From assembly GCF_036898825.1 (NCBI RefSeq), contig NZ_JARUND010000002.1:4712001-4776000 (forward strand): a stretch of DNA of 64,000 nucleotides, read 5' to 3'. This document shows, in pieces, positions 26,309 to 35,867 of this stretch. Positions within the stretch are counted from its first letter, which is position 1, and each line of letters starts with the position of its first letter. The notes beneath the pieces are model-generated. The model ran no database searches and had not been told where the DNA came from. It worked only from the letters and a program-made list of their open reading frames with translations. Both the position numbers and the translations under genes were made by a program. The stretch is from Streptomyces sp. B21-083 (GTDB taxonomy: Bacteria; Actinomycetota; Actinomycetes; Streptomycetales; Streptomycetaceae).

Positions 26309-27142
26309 ATGCTCAGGCTCGTGGAAAACCACTCCTTGCCCCGCACAGCCGCCTTCTTCGACCTGGACAAGACGGTCATTGCGAAGTCGAGCACGCTCAC
26401 GTTCAGCAAGTCGTTCTACCAAGGCGGCCTGATCAACCGCAGGGCCGTCCTGCGTACCGCGTATGCCCAGTTCGTCTTCCTGGCGGGTGGCGCCGACCAT
26501 GATCAGATGGAGCGGATGCGCGAGTACCTGTCCGCGCTGTGCCGTGGCTGGAACGTCCAACTGGTCAAGGAGATCGTCGCCGAGACGCTGCACGATCTGA
26601 TCGACCCGATCATCTACGACGAGGCGGCCTCCCTCATCGAGGAGCACCACACCGCCGGCCGTGACGTGGTGATCGTGTCCACGTCGGGCGCGGAGGTCGT
26701 CGAGCCGATCGGTGCACTGCTCGGCGCGGACCGGGTGGTGGCTACACGGATGGTCGTCGGCGACGACGGCTGCTTCACGGGTGAGGTGGAGTACTACGCG
26801 TACGGGCCGACGAAGGCCGAGGCGATCAAGGAGCTGGCCGAGTCAGAGGGATACGACCTCGCCCGCTGCTACGCCTACAGCGACAGCGTCACCGACATCC
26901 CCATGCTGTCGTCCGTCGGCCATCCGCACGCCGTGAACCCGGACCGGGCGCTGCGCCGGGAAGCGGTCGCCCGCGGGTGGCCGATCCTGGACTTCCACCG
27001 CCCGGTCCGGCTGAAGCAGCGCCTGCCCACGCTCTCCGTACCGCCGCGTCCCGCCCTGGTCGCCGCTGCCGCGATAGGCGCGGCGGCCGCCACGGCGGGT
27101 CTCGTTTGGTACGCGAACCGGCGCCGTCCGACGGTCGTCTGA
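26309..27142 (+). CDS. HAD-IB family phosphatase, membrane-anchored
   Basis: A haloacid-dehalogenase phosphatase of the SerB/CicA type. The nucleophile motif is FFDLDKTVI (Asp at residues 19 and 21), motif II is VIVSTSGAEVV, the Lys of motif III lies in GPTKAEAI, and motif IV is YAYSDSVTDIPML. A C-terminal hydrophobic helix near residue 250 then basic NRRRP suggests a membrane anchor, so a lipid or membrane-near substrate is possible. It corresponds to the mycobacterial Rv3661 and the 'morphological differentiation' protein of Streptomyces. An alternative start is the GTG four codons in. Confidence 0.85.
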   Translation: MLRLVENHSLPRTAAFFDLDKTVIAKSSTLTFSKSFYQGGLINRRAVLRTAYAQFVFLAGGADHDQMERMREYLSALCRGWNVQLVKEIVAETLHDLIDPIIYDEAASLIEEHHTAGRDVVIVSTSGAEVVEPIGALLGADRVVATRMVVGDDGCFTGEVEYYAYGPTKAEAIKELAESEGYDLARCYAYSDSVTDIPMLSSVGHPHAVNPDRALRREAVARGWPILDFHRPVRLKQRLPTLSVPPRPALVAAAAIGAAAATAGLVWYANRRRPTVV

Positions 27143-27199
27143 GCCGCCCGCCCACCTCGTCCGGAGCCATCCAGCACACCGGCGCCCGATTCATTCCTG

Positions 27200-27527
27200 T
27201 TTGAGGATAAAAGTAAAGAAGTGCAGTCAGGGCTTCCGCTTGCCCCGGTCCAGGAGTAGAAAGGACTCAACGGCCCGCGAGACCAAGGACATCCGAAAGG
27301 ATCACCTTTATAACGCATTTGGCCCCACGGACCTGAGCATGAACACCGGGCACCCACGCGACGTCGACCCGTCGATTACGGGCCAGCCGCACCAGGTTAC
27401 GGGCAGAGTTCCCGACCTGATGGGCAAAATTCCGAGGACGCTTGGTAACCGGGTGGACATGCTGGCGGCGGTACGAATCCTCGTACCGCCGCAACCCGTT
27501 GAAGGCCCTCCGCGGAGGGTCTTTTCG
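27200..27527 (+). ncRNA. 6S-like/Ms1-type small RNA (scr3559 homologue)
   Basis: The roughly 330-base gap between the HAD gene and the Fic-like gene contains no protein frame but ends with RNA-like structure: a 12-bp stem GCGGCGGTACGA/TCGTACCGCCGC (27465-27492), then a CCCTCCGCGGAGGG hairpin followed by TCTTTTCGTTT (27505-27527), a good rightward terminator. In S. coelicolor the abundant 6S-like scr3559 lies between the equivalent genes, and in mycobacteria Ms1/MTS2823 lies next to Rv3661. These RNAs are about 300 bases and, for Ms1, bind RNA polymerase core. Identity rests on synteny, length and the terminator; the 5' end is approximate. Confidence 0.7.
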
Positions 27528-27547
27528 TTTCCCCTGTGCCGTCTTTC

Positions 27548-28372
27548 CTACGCCGCCCCGCGTTGCAGCGCCTCGCACACGGCCGTCGATTCACGGGCTC
27601 CGAGTTCGACCGCCCGGCCGCAGTGCGCGATCCACCGCGCCATGCCTTCCGGGGTGCCGGATACATAGCCGTCGAGCGCCGCCAGATAGGCCGCGCGGCC
27701 CGGTTCGGCGTGGCCGACCTCGGCCGGGCACACGGACTTCGGGTCGAGGCCGCTGCCGATCAGGACGATCCGCTCGGCCGCGCGCGCGACAAGGCCGTTG
27801 TGGGAGCCGAAGGGGCGCAGTGCGACGAGTTCGCCGTGCACGACCGCGGCCGTGACCAGGGCGGGCGCCGAACCTCCCGCGATGATCAGCTCGGCGAGTC
27901 CCTCCAGCCGTCCGGACACCTCGGCCGCGCTCGGCAGCGGAAGTTCGACCAATGGCTCGTCGACCGGCTCACCGTCCTGCCGCGGGCGCCCCACCTCGTC
28001 GGCCGTGCCCGCGGCGGCGACCAGATGCAGCCGGGCCAGGACGCGCAGCGGCGACTGGCGCCAGATGGACAGGAGTTGGCCGGCCTCCGCGGTCAGCCGG
28101 AGGGCCGCGCCGACGACCCGGGCCTCGTCGTCACCACTGAAGTCGGTGCGCCGACGCACCTCTTCGAGGGCCCAGTCGGCACCAGAGAGGGCCGCGGAAC
28201 CGCGTGCACCGCGCAGTGCCGCCTCGCCGGTGATCTCGTTGCTGCGCCGCCGCATGATGCGATGCCCGTAGACCCGGTCCACGGCCTTGCGTACGGACTC
28301 CACGGAGTCGGCCACCCCGGGAAGTGATCCCAGGGCCGCGAGCGGGTCGGCGGTCGCGCCAGTCGTACTCAT
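27548..28372 (-). CDS. Fic/DOC-like protein with degenerate active motif
   Basis: A 274-residue helical protein, at the position of mycobacterial Rv3662c. The segment GELVALRPFGSHNGLVARAA aligns with the Fic motif HPFxxGNGRxxR, but the catalytic His is Arg, the Gly-Asn-Gly-Arg is only partly kept, and the last Arg remains. AMP-transfer is therefore doubtful. An upstream helix contains AVVHGELV. I chose ATG 28372; longer frames to 28444 add Arg-rich sequence and would cross the presumed promoter of the divergent ATPase gene. Often annotated as an oxidoreductase in Streptomyces without visible support. Confidence 0.7.
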   Translation of the reverse strand: MSTTGATADPLAALGSLPGVADSVESVRKAVDRVYGHRIMRRRSNEITGEAALRGARGSAALSGADWALEEVRRRTDFSGDDEARVVGAALRLTAEAGQLLSIWRQSPLRVLARLHLVAAAGTADEVGRPRQDGEPVDEPLVELPLPSAAEVSGRLEGLAELIIAGGSAPALVTAAVVHGELVALRPFGSHNGLVARAAERIVLIGSGLDPKSVCPAEVGHAEPGRAAYLAALDGYVSGTPEGMARWIAHCGRAVELGARESTAVCEALQRGAA

Positions 28373-28476
28373 GAGTACGACCCTACGCACTCCGGGGAAC
28401 GAGCCGACCCACGAAGGAGTGGACTTCCTCACGCCCCTGGACACTCTGGGCAGTCACTCCACTACCGTTAGTGAAC

Positions 28477-29460
28477 ATGAAAATTGCTTTCGTCGGGAAG
28501 GGCGGCAGCGGCAAGACCACGCTGTCCTCCCTGTTCGTCCGCCACCTCGCGGCCTCCGGGGCGCCGGTCCTCGCCATCGACGCCGACATCAACCAGCACC
28601 TGGGCGCCGCACTCGGCCTCCACGACGCGGAAGCCGCCGCGATGCCCGCGATGGGCGAGCGGATGGAGCTGATCAAGGAACACCTCCGCGGCAGGAACCC
28701 GCGGATCACCTGTGCCGACGCGATGATCAAGACGACCCCGCCGGGCGAGGGCTCACGGCTGCTGCGGATCCAGGAGACCAATCCGGTGTACGACGCCTGC
28801 GCGCGGCCGGTGGAACTCGACGGCGGCGCCGTCCGTTTGATGGTCACCGGCCCGTTCACCGAAGCCGATCTCGGGGTGGCCTGCTACCACTCCAAGACGG
28901 GCGCGGTGGAACTGTGCCTGAACCACCTCGTCGACGGCCCGGGCGAGTATGTGGTCGTCGACATGACCGCGGGCTCCGACTCCTTCGCGTCCGGCCTGTT
29001 CACCCGCTTCGACCTCACGTTCCTCGTGGCCGAACCGACCCGGAAGGGAGTCTCCGTCTACCGCCAGTACAAGGAGTACGCGCAGGACTTCGGGGTCGCC
29101 CTGAAGGTCGTCGGCAACAAGGTGCAGGGCCAGGACGACGTCGACTTCCTCCGCGCCGAGGTCGGGGACGACCTCCTGGGGACGGTCGGGCACTCCGACT
29201 GGGTGCGGGCCCTGGAGAAGGGCCGGCCCAGCCGGTTCGAGCTCCTGGAGGACACCAACCGGCGTTCCCTGCGCCTCCTGCACACGGCCGTCGACGCCAC
29301 GTACGAATCGCGTGACTGGGAGCGCTACACGCACCAGATGGTCCACTTCCACCTGAAGAACGCCCACTCCTGGGCCAACGCCCGCACCGGGGTCGACCTC
29401 GCGGCCCAGGTCGACCCCGGTTTCGTGCTGACCGAACAGATGGCGGCGACCACCGCCTGA
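28477..29460 (+). CDS. CooC/MinD-like ATP-binding protein
   Basis: P-loop ATPase of the deviant MinD/CooC group. Walker A is GKGGSGKTT (residues 7-15), Walker A' is AIDADINQHLG, and VVVDMTAGSDSF is the Walker-B-like strand; NKV near residue 211 contacts the base. CooC proteins load nickel into CO dehydrogenase, but no metalloenzyme gene is nearby, so the client is unknown. It has 328 residues. The mRNA may be leaderless: TACCGT at 28463 is a -10-like element just before GTG 28471/ATG 28477, and no Shine-Dalgarno is present. Divergent from the Fic-like gene. Confidence 0.82.
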   Translation: MKIAFVGKGGSGKTTLSSLFVRHLAASGAPVLAIDADINQHLGAALGLHDAEAAAMPAMGERMELIKEHLRGRNPRITCADAMIKTTPPGEGSRLLRIQETNPVYDACARPVELDGGAVRLMVTGPFTEADLGVACYHSKTGAVELCLNHLVDGPGEYVVVDMTAGSDSFASGLFTRFDLTFLVAEPTRKGVSVYRQYKEYAQDFGVALKVVGNKVQGQDDVDFLRAEVGDDLLGTVGHSDWVRALEKGRPSRFELLEDTNRRSLRLLHTAVDATYESRDWERYTHQMVHFHLKNAHSWANARTGVDLAAQVDPGFVLTEQMAATTA

Positions 29461-29482
29461 GAACCGCGCCCGACAGACCCGC

Positions 29483-30757
29483 CTACCGTTTGGCCGCCGG
29501 GGCCCCCGGGACTCCCTTGGGCGCCGGCGCCGGGCGGGCCGCCAGGAAGGTCTTCCAGCCCTGCTTCGGGGCCTCACCCACTTCGAGCGTGCGCAGCTTC
29601 TCCAGAGTCTGCGGATCCTGCGCGTCCAGCCAGTCGGCGAGCTGGCGGAATGAGACGCAGCGGACGTCCGCCTTCGTGCAGACGCGTTCGATGACCTCCT
29701 GGACGGCACGCATGTAGACGCCGCCGTTCCAGGACTCGAAGTGGTTGCCGATGAGCAGAGGGGCGCGATTGCCGTCGTGGGCACGCTCGAAACCCTTGAG
29801 GAGGCCGTCGCGGTACTGGTCGCCCCAGTACTCGTGCCGGCCCTCGTCACCCGCGCGGGCACCGGACTGGTTCATGTAGAAGTTGTAGTCCATGGTCAGC
29901 GTCTCGAAGCGGCGACCGGGGACCGGGACGAGCTGCATGGACAGGTCCCACAGCCCCTTTTTCTTGGCGGGCCAGAGCTGTTCGTTGACACCGCTCGTGT
30001 CGTAGCGGAAGCCCAGTTCGCGGGCCGCGCTCGTGAAGTTCTTCTGCCCTTCCAGACAGGGCGTGCGGGCGCCGACGAGTTCCTTCTCGTAGTCGAAGGG
30101 CAGCGGGGACGCCTTCTTCATGCCCGTGGTGGTCTTCCAGGACTTCACGAAACGTTTCGCCTGAGTGATCTCGTCCTTCCAGTCCTCCACCGACCACTCG
30201 CCGACTCCGCCGCTGCCGCAGAAGTGGCCGTTGAAGTGGGTGCCGATCTCGCTGCCCTCCAGCCAGGCGAGCCGCAGCTGCTTCACGGTGTCGGCGATGC
30301 CCTGCTCGTCGTTGAAGCCGATGTCGGAGCGGCCCGGCGAGTGCTGGGGCGGCCGGTAGAGGTCGCGCTTGCCCTCCGGGAGCATGTACACACCGCTCAG
30401 GAAGTACGTCATCGCCGCCTTGTTGGCCTTGGCCACCTTGCGGAAGCGGGAGAACAGCCGCTGGCTGTCCTCACCCGCGCCGTCCCACGAGAAGACGACG
30501 AACTGCGGCGGCTTCTGGCCGGGCTTGAGGCGCTCGGGCCTGGGCTGGTAGGGCTGGGCTCCGGTGTACGCGGTGGAGCCGTCTCCGATCAGCCGGACCG
30601 CACTCCGGGGTGCGGCGGCCGGTGCCGCTTTCTTCGCGCCGTGCGTGTCCTCCTTGGTCCCGGAGGAGCCGGGATTTCCCGCGCCGCAGCCGGCGAGTGA
30701 CGCGGCACAGGCCGCGACGGCCATGACGCCTGCGGCGATCCTTTTGGTGACGGCCAT
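29483..30757 (-). CDS. Secreted lipoprotein of the polysaccharide deacetylase type
   Basis: A 424-residue exported protein. The signal peptide ends with lipobox SLAGC (Cys23). A deacetylase-like barrel follows: FVVFSWDGAGED carries the Asp position of motif 1, and GTHFNGHF carries the two-His metal site (His-X4-His type). YNFYMNQSGAR and GNHFESWNGG suit further active-site loops. It probably acts on a cell-wall polymer, but substrate and activity are inferred. The C-terminal tail is Ala/Pro/Lys-rich. It is leftward and convergent with the ATPase gene 22 bases away. Confidence 0.8.
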   Translation of the reverse strand: MAVTKRIAAGVMAVAACAASLAGCGAGNPGSSGTKEDTHGAKKAAPAAAPRSAVRLIGDGSTAYTGAQPYQPRPERLKPGQKPPQFVVFSWDGAGEDSQRLFSRFRKVAKANKAAMTYFLSGVYMLPEGKRDLYRPPQHSPGRSDIGFNDEQGIADTVKQLRLAWLEGSEIGTHFNGHFCGSGGVGEWSVEDWKDEITQAKRFVKSWKTTTGMKKASPLPFDYEKELVGARTPCLEGQKNFTSAARELGFRYDTSGVNEQLWPAKKKGLWDLSMQLVPVPGRRFETLTMDYNFYMNQSGARAGDEGRHEYWGDQYRDGLLKGFERAHDGNRAPLLIGNHFESWNGGVYMRAVQEVIERVCTKADVRCVSFRQLADWLDAQDPQTLEKLRTLEVGEAPKQGWKTFLAARPAPAPKGVPGAPAAKR

Positions 30758-31062
30758 GTCCGCCCACCTCTTCCTTCGTTCGGGCCGGCGCTTTCGGGCG
30801 CGGCGCCGTCAAGGTCGCACGGGACCAAGAAGGAATTAGTACGACAAGCCGATGAAAAGTTCAGTTCATCAACCAGAGTGATTGATTAACCCATTTGCCT
30901 CGAAAATATATACACGCCCTTTACCGTGCATTACGATCCATTTACTGAGCGTTGAAATATCCCGCCGTTTGCACGCCGTGACCCACGGCCGCGACCCGAC
31001 CCCCGCCATCGGCGGGGGACCACCTGTTCCGCGACCGCGCTGCCCCGGAGGAGACGGGAAAC
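30758..31062. promoter_or_regulatory. Divergent, locally AT-rich promoter region
   Basis: About 300 bases between the leftward deacetylase gene and the rightward SulP gene. The middle (about 30835-30965) is unusually AT-rich for Streptomyces, with runs such as GATTGATTAACC, AAAATATATACACG and TTGAAATATCC. Such stretches can be promoters and are typical targets of the silencer Lsr2; neither role is shown. GGAGGAGA ahead of the ATG at 31063 is a clear ribosome-binding site. Confidence 0.5.
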
Positions 31063-33510
31063 ATGTCTGCCTGCGTCCCCACTCGCGCCCCCGACCCGAC
31101 TCGGACAAAGCGCATGCACCAGCCGCCCCACAGCCCCCCACAGCCGCCGACTCCGCCCCGGCGCTTCCGCGTCGCGGGCGCCGATGTGTCGGCCTCGATC
31201 GCGGTCTTCCTGATCGCCCTGCCCCTGTCCCTGGGGATCGCCCTGGCCACCGGCGCCCCGCTCCAGGCCGGCCTCGTCGCCGCCGCCGTCGGCGGACTCG
31301 TCGCCGGACGGCTGGGCGGCTCCCCGCTCCAGGTGAGCGGCCCCGCCGCCGGACTCACCGTCGTCACCGCCGAACTCATCCAGCGGTACGGATGGCGTAC
31401 GACCTGCGCCATCACCGTCCTCGCGGGGTTCGCCCAACTCGGCCTCGGCTGTCTGCGCGTGGCCCGCACGGCGCTCGCCGTCAGCCCCGCCGTCGTCCAC
31501 GGCATGCTCGCCGGAATCGGCGTGACCATCGCCGTCGCCCAGCTGCACATCGTCCTCGGGGGCACGCCGACGAGCTCGGTCCTCGACAACATCCGGGCGC
31601 TGCCCGCCCAGTTGGTCGGCCTGCGGCCCGCCGCCGTGTCGATGAGCCTGCTGACCCTGGCCCTGCTGCTGGCCTGGCCACGGATTCCCGGCCGGGCGGG
31701 GAGCGTTCTGCGCAAGGTGCCGGCCGCGCTCGTCGCCGTCAGCGGCGCCACACTCACCGCCGCGCTCGCCGGGCTGAGCCTGCCCAAGGTCGACCTGCCG
31801 TCCTGGCGCAGCCACGCGCTGGCCGGGCTGCCCGAGGGTCCCGTGCTCGGCGTCGCCGCCGCCGTGCTCACCGTCACGCTGGTGTGCAGCGTGCAGTCGC
31901 TGCTCGGCGCGGTCGCCGTGGACAAGCTGGTGGCCTCCCGGCCCGAACTGCTGGCCTCCGGGCGGTCGGGGTCCTCGGCCCGCATCGGCCGCTCCGACCT
32001 GAACCGTGAACTGCTCGGTCAGGGCGCCGCGAACGTCGTGTCCGGGGTGCTCGGCGGGCTGCCGGTCGCGGGTGTGGCAGTGCGGAGTTCGGCGAATGTC
32101 CAAGCTGGTGCCGTGAGCCGGAACTCCACGATGCTGCACGGCGTTTTCGTAGTAGTCGCCGCGCTGCTGATGGTTCCGATCCTGGAGCTGATCCCGCTCG
32201 CCTCACTCGCCGCCCTGGTGATGGCCGTCGGCATCCAGATGGTGTCCCTGCACCACATTCGCACGGTGACCCGCCACCGCGAGGTCCTGGTCTACGCGGT
32301 GACAACCGTGGGCGTCGTCGTCTTCGGCGTCCTCGAAGGAGTGATTCTGGGCGTCGCGGTCGCCGTCGCCGTCGCCCTGAACCGCCTCGCCCGCACCCGG
32401 ATCACCTACGAACAGAGAGCTGAGGAGAGGGGAGGAGTCCATTACGTACATGTACGGGGACAGTTGACGTTCCTCGCGGTCCCCCGGCTCAGCCGGACCC
32501 TGCACCTCGTACCTCACGGGGCCGACGCCGTCGTGGAGTTGGACGGGTCGTTCATGGACCACGCGGCATACGAATCGTTGCAACACTGGCAGAGCACGCA
32601 CACCGCACAGGGCGGCACCGTCGAGGTGACCGGCCGGGCGGGGACACGTATCGCGGAGCCCGCGGACGACTCCGGCTGCCGTTGCCGGCCCTGGACGCCC
32701 TGGCGCAACCATCAGTGCGAGGGCCCGGAGTCCGGCCAGGGGCCCGGGGAGATGGGCATGGGGTTCGGTGGGGCGAGCGGTTTCTCCGGCGCGACGGAGT
32801 CGGCCGGGTCCGCGGGGTCGGTCGGTGCCGTCGAGCCGAGCGGACATCAACTGGCGCGCGGCATCAGCGCGTTCCAGCGGAACACCGCACCGCTGGTGCG
32901 CGGTGAGCTGGCCAGGCTGGCGCGTGAGGGGCAGCAGCCCTCCCAGCTGTTCCTGACATGCGCCGACTCGCGCCTCGTCACGTCGATGATCACCTCCAGT
33001 GGTCCCGGCGACCTGTTCGTCGTACGGAACGTCGGCAACCTGGTGCCGCTGCCCGGCGGCGAGAGCGGGGACGACTCGGTGTCGGCCGCGATCGAGTACG
33101 CGGTGGACGTGCTGAAGGTGCGCTCCATCACGGTGTGCGGGCACTCCGGGTGCGGGGCCATGCAGGCACTGCTGACCATGGAGCCGGACGGCACGCGGAC
33201 GCCGCTCAGGCGGTGGCTGCGCCACGGGCTGCCGAGCCTGGAGCGGATGGCCGCGACGGATCAGCCCTGGACCCGCCTCGCCGGGCGAACGCCCGCCGAC
33301 GCGGTCGAGCAACTCTGCCTGACCAACGTGGTCCAGCAGCTGGAGCATCTCCGGGCGCAGGAGTCGGTGGCGCGGGCGATGCGGGAAGGTGCGCTGGAAC
33401 TGCACGGAATGTATTTCCACGTGGGTGAGGCGCAGGCATATCTGCTCACCGGGGAGGCCGACGAGGACAAGGTGTTCGATCATGTGCGGGCGGGCGGACT
33501 GTCCGCCTGA
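31063..33510 (+). CDS. SulP anion transporter-STAS-carbonic anhydrase fusion
   Basis: A three-part protein of 815 residues. Residues 40-450 form a SulP transporter (about 11-12 membrane segments, starting ADVSASIAVFLIALPLSLGIA). Residues 460-530 resemble a STAS domain. A Gly/Ser linker leads to a beta-class carbonic anhydrase with zinc ligands Cys633 (CADSR, with Asp635), His694 and Cys697 (HSGCGAM). Such fusions are thought to be bicarbonate importers with an attached hydratase; the transported ion is inferred. The gene has its own divergent promoter region. Confidence 0.92.
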   Translation: MSACVPTRAPDPTRTKRMHQPPHSPPQPPTPPRRFRVAGADVSASIAVFLIALPLSLGIALATGAPLQAGLVAAAVGGLVAGRLGGSPLQVSGPAAGLTVVTAELIQRYGWRTTCAITVLAGFAQLGLGCLRVARTALAVSPAVVHGMLAGIGVTIAVAQLHIVLGGTPTSSVLDNIRALPAQLVGLRPAAVSMSLLTLALLLAWPRIPGRAGSVLRKVPAALVAVSGATLTAALAGLSLPKVDLPSWRSHALAGLPEGPVLGVAAAVLTVTLVCSVQSLLGAVAVDKLVASRPELLASGRSGSSARIGRSDLNRELLGQGAANVVSGVLGGLPVAGVAVRSSANVQAGAVSRNSTMLHGVFVVVAALLMVPILELIPLASLAALVMAVGIQMVSLHHIRTVTRHREVLVYAVTTVGVVVFGVLEGVILGVAVAVAVALNRLARTRITYEQRAEERGGVHYVHVRGQLTFLAVPRLSRTLHLVPHGADAVVELDGSFMDHAAYESLQHWQSTHTAQGGTVEVTGRAGTRIAEPADDSGCRCRPWTPWRNHQCEGPESGQGPGEMGMGFGGASGFSGATESAGSAGSVGAVEPSGHQLARGISAFQRNTAPLVRGELARLAREGQQPSQLFLTCADSRLVTSMITSSGPGDLFVVRNVGNLVPLPGGESGDDSVSAAIEYAVDVLKVRSITVCGHSGCGAMQALLTMEPDGTRTPLRRWLRHGLPSLERMAATDQPWTRLAGRTPADAVEQLCLTNVVQQLEHLRAQESVARAMREGALELHGMYFHVGEAQAYLLTGEADEDKVFDHVRAGGLSA

Positions 33511-33628
33511 GGGAGGGGGAAGGGGGACTGACGGGTGAACCGGGCGGCCATCACGTACGTGACCTTGGTTGTCCCCCTCACCGAGAGGTGTGCCGACGGA
33601 ATCGGTCGACCTGAAGGACCGAAGACCT

Positions 33629-33644
33629 AAAGGTCTAAACCAAT
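33629..33644. promoter_or_regulatory. Candidate DasR (dre) operator upstream of acs
   Basis: AAAGGTCTAAACCAAT matches 12 of 16 positions of the dre consensus ACTGGTCTAGACCAGT, including the core GGTCTA-ACCA. It lies 86 bases before the acs start. DasR is the GntR regulator of N-acetylglucosamine use in Streptomyces; control of acs here is inference. Overlapping AGACCTAAAGGTCT is also palindromic. Confidence 0.4.
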
Positions 33645-33729
33645 TTTCCGTCGGCCCTTGTCAGCGGGCCCCCCGGTCTGATGAGCTGTGGCCTGGGACA
33701 CAACGGACACCCTGGGAAAGGGAGATGTC

Positions 33730-35685
<1,956 letters not shown>

Positions 35686-35741
35686 GCAAGGACTGAGCGA
35701 GGAGCAGAAAAGGACAGGAGGGTTTCCTCCGGGCGGTAGAT

Positions 35742-35867
35742 CCCCCGCACCTTGGGTAGGCTGAAGATCGCGTCAACAACGCGACAAGATCCGCGAGGAT
35801 CACCAAGGTGCGCCGGGAAGTCTGGTCGGCATGTGTTCTGTGCTGCCCACCGACCGGAGGTCTCCCC
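35742..35867 (+). promoter_or_regulatory. Structured RNA leader of nhaA (riboswitch-like)
   Basis: Four complementary elements are visible. Stem 1 pairs CGCACCTTGG (35746-35755) with CCAAGGTGCG (35803-35812), a perfect 10 bp. It encloses hairpin TCGCGT/ACGCGA (35768-35784) and hairpin GATCC-GCGA-GGATC (35788-35801) with a GNRA-type loop, forming a three-way junction. Downstream CTGGTCGG (35822-35829) pairs with CCGACCGG (35850-35857), whose last two bases are the first two of the GGAGG Shine-Dalgarno (35856-35860). This suits ligand control of NhaA translation. The ligand is unknown; Na+ or pH are guesses from the gene. Confidence 0.6.

Noticed and set aside
26021..26650. 209-codon leftward frame over the HAD promoter and start
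   Set aside because: Mostly antisense to the HAD gene; the rest crosses DnaA-box-like sites and a hairpin.
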